64,000 bases of DNA from the NCBI GenBank assembly GCA_964019135.1, contig OZ025253.1, forward strand, positions 32,290,548 through 32,354,547. Reading direction: 5' to 3'. A program made the position numbers and the translations under genes. This stretch comes from Arenicola marina (lineage: Eukaryota > Annelida > Polychaeta > Arenicolidae). Below are positions 58,433 through 64,000 of the stretch, in pieces. The stretch's first letter is position 1, and the number at the start of each line of letters is the position of its first letter. The notes under the pieces were generated by a model. The model was not told where the DNA came from. It was given only the letters and a program-made list of their open reading frames with translations, and did no database searches.

Positions 58433-60882
58433 TTAATCATCGTTATCTAACTGCTGGCAATGACCTCCACACTTGCAGAGTGCTGTGCATGTCAACGCAG
58501 CTTTCACACTCTTGCAACTCGTTCTGCAACCTTTCGTGCAACCACATTGGATAAGTTCATTGCATACTTTGCTTGCTTCGGGCCTATTACTCCAGCTACC
58601 TCCCATTTTCCGGCATCTCCGCGTGACCACCCCCATCCTTGTGGCGACGGCAGTTTGCCCATTGGCGCAGTTGCCTGGCTCCAACAATGCCCCGGCTGAT
58701 ACACTGATCTCCTAACTTGTTGGAGTAGAGCACCCTGCGTTGGGGGGACGTTGCCAGTATCCCTACTGTTCTGTGCGAATAGTTTTAATCAGGCAGCATT
58801 GACGTGGCATAGTGAGCTCAATTTGTCATACATTAATACAACAAACTTCTCCAGCGATTCCATCGCGTCGTCTACTTTTGACATTTCTGGCTGCGGCATC
58901 AGCGCAGCGAAGGTTCTTTGGGAAACAACTTCCATGTTTCCCAAGCGGTTTTTCCTCTTCCAGCAAAAGAGGATACTGTGTCCACCCGGTAAATGCGTGG
59001 AACATCGGGAGTCCCAAGCACTTTTCCCAACCAAGCTTGGCGCAGATGTTTTGCACGGCGATCAGCTGGAAATGTGCGCCTGTGCCAAAGGCCACCCATA
59101 GCTCCTTTAGAGGTGTTTCCAAACTGGCAAAAGAGTGCATGGCTAGCACAACAACGTCACTGTCCACAGTACGAATGAGAACACTGTTGTACCGCTTGGC
59201 GACATCTGTGACATGAACCATAATGCGAGTGTCCGCCTCTTCATGTATACAAGGCGCAAGTGCTTCAGTATCTCTTGGTTGGCGACAAACAACATGTTCA
59301 TGCAACGGACTGATGACTTGTTTATCTGTATTGATACTCTGAAGCTCGCTACACAGAAACACAAAGAGTTCTACCTTGTTGTACGAGAGTTTTAGAAACT
59401 ATCTTCAATTGTTTGGTATAGTGTTCTTAGGTTGTACGCGACGACGTATGCCCTTCCCTCTTCTCGCGCGTGTTTGCTCCTTTAATGAGTTCGGCTTGTA
59501 TTCATCCCATAAAACATCTATTGGTCTTGCTCTGTCGATCTGCGACTTGATATAAGGTAGGAAGATAAGCTGGGCATATTCCCCGAACGTCGTCGCTGAT
59601 CCGGGTATTAACATGTGCGCGATTGCTGGCCCATCTAACACCACCACTTCCGTCAATGGGCTGGTTTCCTGTTGTTCCTTAACGTCTTCTAACAGGCATC
59701 GGACGATGTCAGCTTTGGCACTCTGTCGAAGCAACACCCGGTCCGATAGTGATGGTGGACAGGCCTGATTCTCGTGAGAGAAAAAGTCTTCTAGATTCCC
59801 TTCGCGAACTTGACACGCAATGTAAAGCCGTGAAAATAGATGTCGATCGATTTTCAATGCAGCCACCAGCTCCTGTGCTTTTGGTTTGTTTTGCTTTGAT
59901 GGAGTCCGAAACACACGCAGGAAGTTTTTGCTAATCGTCATGTCCAATGTCTTGCTACTATCAACAAGACATTCGGTCACAAACGTCTCGTACTGTTGAT
60001 GCCCGATGTCTTCAATGCGTTGCACGACGCCCACAACCGATTTTCCCATGATGTCCCGCGCGTTTAGTACGAGCAAATCGCTGCTATCTTCGTGAAATGG
60101 GTTCCCGCATTCATCCAGGGTTGCCTTCAACGATCGAACATCTTGTAGGCAGGCCTTCTGTATTTCCGGTCGTTCCTCGTGATGACGCGTATCTTGGGCA
60201 CACTGTGCACGATCCACTGATGCTTCGAAGTCGTTGATAAGTCGTGCCATTTCCGGCCCACAGACCATTCACCTCTGGAGAGCGGAAGGCGACTCAGGTA
60301 AGCCAACGGCTCATCCTACGTCCTTCACCACGGCGTTGTTCTGTTCATGAGCTTGATCAGTTGCAATCCGTGAAAAGGCGTGCCGTGTCTTTTTGACTGT
60401 AAACTTCCCTTTTAGGAACCCAGAGTTGATTTTGAGATGCAAGCGCGGGAGGCTCGTCATGTCGCGGAGATGGACAGATATCCATCGGGCGTAGTTGAAG
60501 TGGTCGAGAGCAAAGAACCAGTGGACATTTTAGTCAATGACTGCAGGTACAGCTTGAAATCTCCAGTTCGGATAGAACGAACGAAAACTAGAATGGTGAG
60601 CTCCAGTTGAAGGACAATAAACCAATACTTCGGTTTTCTTTCTTGCTCGTGAGTACACCATTCTTCGATATTCAGAGGTTCATGGACGGAATTCCAAGAC
60701 ACCATATACTTATGGTGAGCTTCCCGGCGCGTTCTAGTGATGTGTGCAGCTTTCAGAAAGGAATCCGCCGTACCGGCATTTGCAATGTCTGCCTGCACGA
60801 GCGCTGCAGCCCACCCACTGCAATCAAGAAGGTCTCCGATGGTTTTCAGGGCGGCTGACTCAATATGGAGGCCTCCAAACAT
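58433..60882 (-). pseudogene. HEEADTR-family gene, full-length but decayed
   Basis: The minus strand carries, in order: MFGGLHIESAALKTIGDLLD (60,882); a middle region with FKLYLQSLTK; CGPEMARLINDFEAS (60,260); VVVLDGPAIAHML (about 59,640); SLKEQTRARRGKGIRRRV (about 59,450); CIHEEADTRIMVHV (about 59,240); LIRTVDSDVVVLAMHSFA; FGTGAHF; FHAFTG; and a Cys-rich end (IQCGCTKGCRTSCKSVKAAL). Lesions: a frameshift near 60,520, in-frame TGA near 60,325 and 60,270, TGA and TAG near 59,412, and a one-base loss just after FTG (about 58,990). I know the family only as uncharacterised multicopy invertebrate proteins. The spaced acidic motifs suggest a PIN/FEN-like nuclease (inference). Confidence 0.78.
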
Positions 60883-60999
60883 GATGATAACATTGGACTC
60901 TCCATAGACTGATGGCCACTTCTATTGGATGCGCTTTGCTATGGCGAATATCGGTTGGTCCACCTCAACGACTGTCTTCTGTCCCGGATTAACGAGCGT

Positions 61000-62172
61000 T
61001 GTTACAAACCCATGCATAGGCATCAAAATAACGGTTCTATGTCTCTTGGTTGTCGAGATATTGAGTATTAATGACGACCTGGTCCGCCATCTTGCAAAAT
61101 GGCGGACGCGTTGCTCCTAGATACACAATACTATTTTATTTGAATTCAGCTACCACGAAAACCTATGTATAGGCATCAAAATAACGGTTCTATGTCTCTT
61201 AGTTTTCGAGATATTGAGTATTAATGACGACTTTGTCCGCCATCTTGGAAAATGGCGGACGTGTAGCTCCTAGATACTCAGTAATATCATTTTTGAAATC
61301 TGCGTACCCGAAAACCTATGTATAGGTACCCAAATAATGGTTCTGCGCCTCTTAGTTTTCGAGATATTAAGTATTATAACTGTCCTTGGCCGCCATCTTG
61401 GAAAATGGCGGATCCGTTGCTACTAGATACCCAATAATAAATTGTTTTAATTCATCGACCCCGAAAACCTATATAAAGACATGAAACAAAAGGCTCTATG
61501 GGTATTCATTTTCGATATATTGGGTATTATTAGTGGCCTCGTCCGCCATTTTCAAAAATGGCCGCCAGAGCTTCCAGGTTACACACCAATAGGTCGAGCG
61601 TAGAAAAGTATAGTAGTGCCTAAAATATGATCGTATATCAGGGTTATATGGTTACTGGTTACTTCTTTCTTTCTATATATTGTTTCTTTTACTAATGTTT
61701 GGCCAGATTACTGCCTGTTGCATTGATCTGTGGCGTATTTAATCATGTTTGCAGACGTTACGGGTGCGTGGTTCGGTCGAACTCATCACATGCTGATTCG
61801 CTGGGTGTTTAATTTTCGGCGGGTCGCGCTAGGGAGGGTGTCATACTATGGGCTGTAGCTAAAAATATCGCACGTGAACCTATGTTCTGTTTGTTGTTAA
61901 AATAAAGTTGAATACTTTCTCTATAATTTTCTATGGCCCATATAGTCAAACATGGTTACCGATTTTTTTCTAGCATGGGGTTGAAAATTTTGGTTTTTGC
62001 ATTACTTAACCTGGGGATGGTTTCTATTGGTGTGTAACCTTCCAGGGGTAAAATCTGTCTTGACACTATAGCTAAATTTGACAACAATGGTATCAGGGAC
62101 AAGTGTGCCAAATGTCCTGCTTTTACCACAAAATGCACAATTCGACCTAATTTTGTCGTCCGCTGGACTATT
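61000..62172. repeat. Right TIR with AAGATGGCGGC palindromes
   Basis: Inverted relative to 56,920-57,760, with three to four CCGCCATCTTGGAAAATGGC units and CCCGAAAACCTAT. It is interrupted by the nested MITE at 61,577-62,039 and otherwise collinear with the left TIR. Confidence 0.85.
61577..62039. mobile_element. 463-bp MITE nested in the right TIR
   Basis: Perfect 16-bp TIR GGTTACACACCAATAG at both ends, with flanking duplicated TTCCA (7 bp if the outer G is excluded). The left TIR of the host element gives the empty site, CCCCTGGAAGCTCTGG in complement, so the borders are certain to a few bases. Confidence 0.88.
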
Positions 62173-63600
62173 AGTAGTATTATCGCTTGGCACAATTTCA
62201 CAGGGGAACTTTCCTAATGCAGAATTCCACAAGATAAAAAAAAACATTAAATATTCTTCATAAGCATGTCAGAAATGTCATCGTACTTCTGTTTTTGAGC
62301 AGTCTGTTTGAATTCCATCGCAGTCTTAGGGTAGTATCCTACTCCTTAAAACTGGCGTTGAGCATTTCTGATTTGATATGAGGTAGAACATCCCCAACCC
62401 TCCTATCAAAATGCATTATCTCTTATGGGATTTTAAATTATTCAGTAACATTTCTTCATAATAAAAGCCAGACTGTCAAACATCCTGATTTTTGAGCAAG
62501 CAGTACTTTGTTTTATGCTTACACGCGAGAATATTATACAAAAATATTGACAGGTTTTCAGGTTATTTTTTGCAATGTGATCTTCAATCGTCCCGCTCAA
62601 GCCCCTGTGGAAATTCAGCATCGTCACTTACGGAATTTCTGGGATTACGCAAAACGAAAAAGAAATTGGCCAATGTACATTGGGTTAAAGTGTTCCTGCC
62701 ACGATTTTGTTCAGCTTAGAGCTAACTTTGTTTAGTGAAGCTAAACAAATAAGAATTTGTTTTAATGGGAGTTTTATTAATGGTATTTTTTATTCCACGA
62801 TATCACTATCAACGCGTTCATCAGAGTAGCAAAAGTGAGGTCCGGTGGGTTTATTTTGGGAGCATTGCATCTGAGCGTTATTTAGAAATTTCCCAATGAT
62901 GTCATTAAGCTTGACAGGTGAGTATTGATGCAGTGCGTAGGCCTCTGTTGTCGATGGCGTGTATTGTCCTCATGGTTGTGTGCCTTTCGTTGAGTTCAAG
63001 CCAATGAGCAGAGCGAATTTGAGTCGCAGTGTAAAACCACATGCGTTTGTATTTCCGTTTGACGTCCCTTTCCTCGCTCCCAGAATGTAAATTGTTTGGT
63101 GCGAACACAAGTGAAAACAGTATTCCCTTCTACTATTTGGGGCGTTATAGCTCGATAATGTTAGCGTGGAAACACAGAAGATTAATATGAGCTCAAGTTG
63201 TTTTGGCGTGGCACCAACTGTTCAATATAGATATTGAGAAATATCACGTGGAGAAATGGTCTACCTTTATTAAATAAAGTAATCCCAGTTATTGAAGGAA
63301 AACAATATACACAAGACTATATCTCTGTGTATTTGACCTGGCGAAGTTGGACTTATTTCACAATCTTCTACATATTAATGCGTACATGTAAATAAATATA
63401 AATATAATATATAAATATATAGGTTAGATATTTGGTACTATTGCCCCCCCCCCCTCCCCCCCTAACCCCCGCAGGTGTCCCGTCGATGCAATCACACTGT
63501 AGTTAGCGGTTGCGTAGTCATGTTTACAACCTTGGTCGTCGTATTACTTGATCGTTGAAGTATGTCACACGAACGAATCTTATAGAGGGTGTCCAAACTA
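62173..63600. repeat. Second copy of the 55,135-56,780 segment
   Basis: Matches 55,250-56,120 through GCATGTCAGA, AACATCCTGAT and TGTGTATTTGACCTGGCGAA, then GGTTAGATATTTGGTACTAT and GTGTCCCGTCGATGCAATCA, a block also present at 15,900 and 56,685. This is a third repeat of the copy A/B right edge. Confidence 0.8.
62691..63219. mobile_element. Second hAT-like MITE of the 53,663 family
   Basis: About 529 bp, ends TGTTCCTGCCAC and, in complement, AGTTGGTGCCAC. The body shares TTATTCCACGATATCA, AGCAAAAGTGAG and TTCTACTATTTGGGGCGTTA with 53,663-54,182. Absent from the paralogous site near 55,810. Target duplication is not clear. Confidence 0.8.
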
Positions 63601-64000
63601 ATCTAATGGCGATCTGCGCCAAACGTTTACATCTTAAAATTAATTTGGCGAGGGTTAACGCTCAGCTTCGGCCGACCGGTAAGGATACAGAAAATAAGTT
63701 AACCCGCCCCAATAAATGTCGAGCAGCGCGCCATTTTACCAGAACAAGGGACATATATTGTGACCCTTCATGTGGCGCCGCCTTACGTTAGAACTGTTGA
63801 AGAAGGAGAGATCAGGGCCACGATTTACGGATAAACACGATTTTAGTGTTTTAATGGGAAAATAGCATCCGAACGTATTGATATATCTCTTGAAACGATT
63901 GTCTCCATAAAAAAACATGATTGGAGTTAAAATCGCAGCTATTTATATTTGTGATGATCGCGCTCTCTTGTTTTGCTCACACAGTAGGCGTCATTTCCGA
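63601..64000. other. No gene recognised
   Basis: Short open frames only. Confidence 0.45.

Larger units (their letters stand above)
56920..62172. mobile_element. ~5.25-kb element with long compound TIRs
   Basis: Ends TAGTCCAGCGGA (left, from 56,920) and its complement (right, to 62,172). The TIRs run inward for several hundred bases (AAATTTAGCTATA, GACAGATTTTACCCCTGGAAG, GGTTTTCGGG). The flanks resemble an uninterrupted paralogue at about 55,235-55,250, so the borders are independently supported; TTA or TA is duplicated. The interior is filled by an HEEADTR-family pseudogene. No known transposase was recognised. The right TIR holds a nested 463-bp MITE. Confidence 0.85.

Overview
The window is nuclear DNA from an intron-rich bilaterian invertebrate, probably marine and amphioxus-like or mollusc-like. 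The signs are short exons with GT/AG introns, a Mab-21/cGAS-like protein, ankyrin exons resembling the MIB2 ankyrin region, a P2X7-ballast-type protein, PXYLP1, L1-like ORF1 fragments and many TIR transposons. The species is an inference.

The main content is a tandem segmental duplication: copy A at about 1,850-16,050 and copy B at about 43,490-56,780. Each copy carries a minus-strand gene whose short ankyrin exons splice in phase into one long exon encoding a Mab-21/cGAS-like nucleotidyltransferase. In copy A the chain runs from 19,853 down to 4,704. It has a cassette at 19,853-17,753, a second at 17,305-11,216, and a third, starting with a Pro/Ser linker, at 10,832-7,348; the Mab-21 exon at 6,801-4,704 follows. 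Copy B has 11 exons, 55,041 to 45,909, and no 5' exons in view. I checked the phase at every junction and all are compatible. Copy A has a 242-bp deletion that removes the donor and 3' part of its linker exon; copy B has that exon whole. A shattered third Mab-21 fragment lies at 22,498-22,702.

Between the copies, on the plus strand, are the last two exons of PXYLP1 (about 23,743-26,209), an L1-like ORF1 fragment between direct repeats (28,738-30,243), a broken three-exon P2X7-ballast-type gene (31,426-32,442), and a degenerate LINE (35,677-39,113).

Because A and B are paralogous, each often serves as the empty site for insertions in the other. This fixes the ends of a TTAA-flanked MITE (9,948-10,355), an 18-bp-TIR element (12,219-14,316), and a hAT-like MITE (53,663-54,182). 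By a second local duplication it also brackets a roughly 5.25-kb long-TIR element (56,920-62,172), which itself contains a nested MITE (61,577-62,039).

The long-TIR element is filled by a decayed gene of an uncharacterised invertebrate family recognised by a His-Glu-Glu-Ala-Asp-Thr-Arg motif. A piece of the same family lies inside the unrelated 12,219-14,316 element. Its motif layout suggests a PIN/FEN-like nuclease. The two leads I rate highest are the ankyrin-cGAS-like fusion gene and this nuclease-like gene inside TIR elements.
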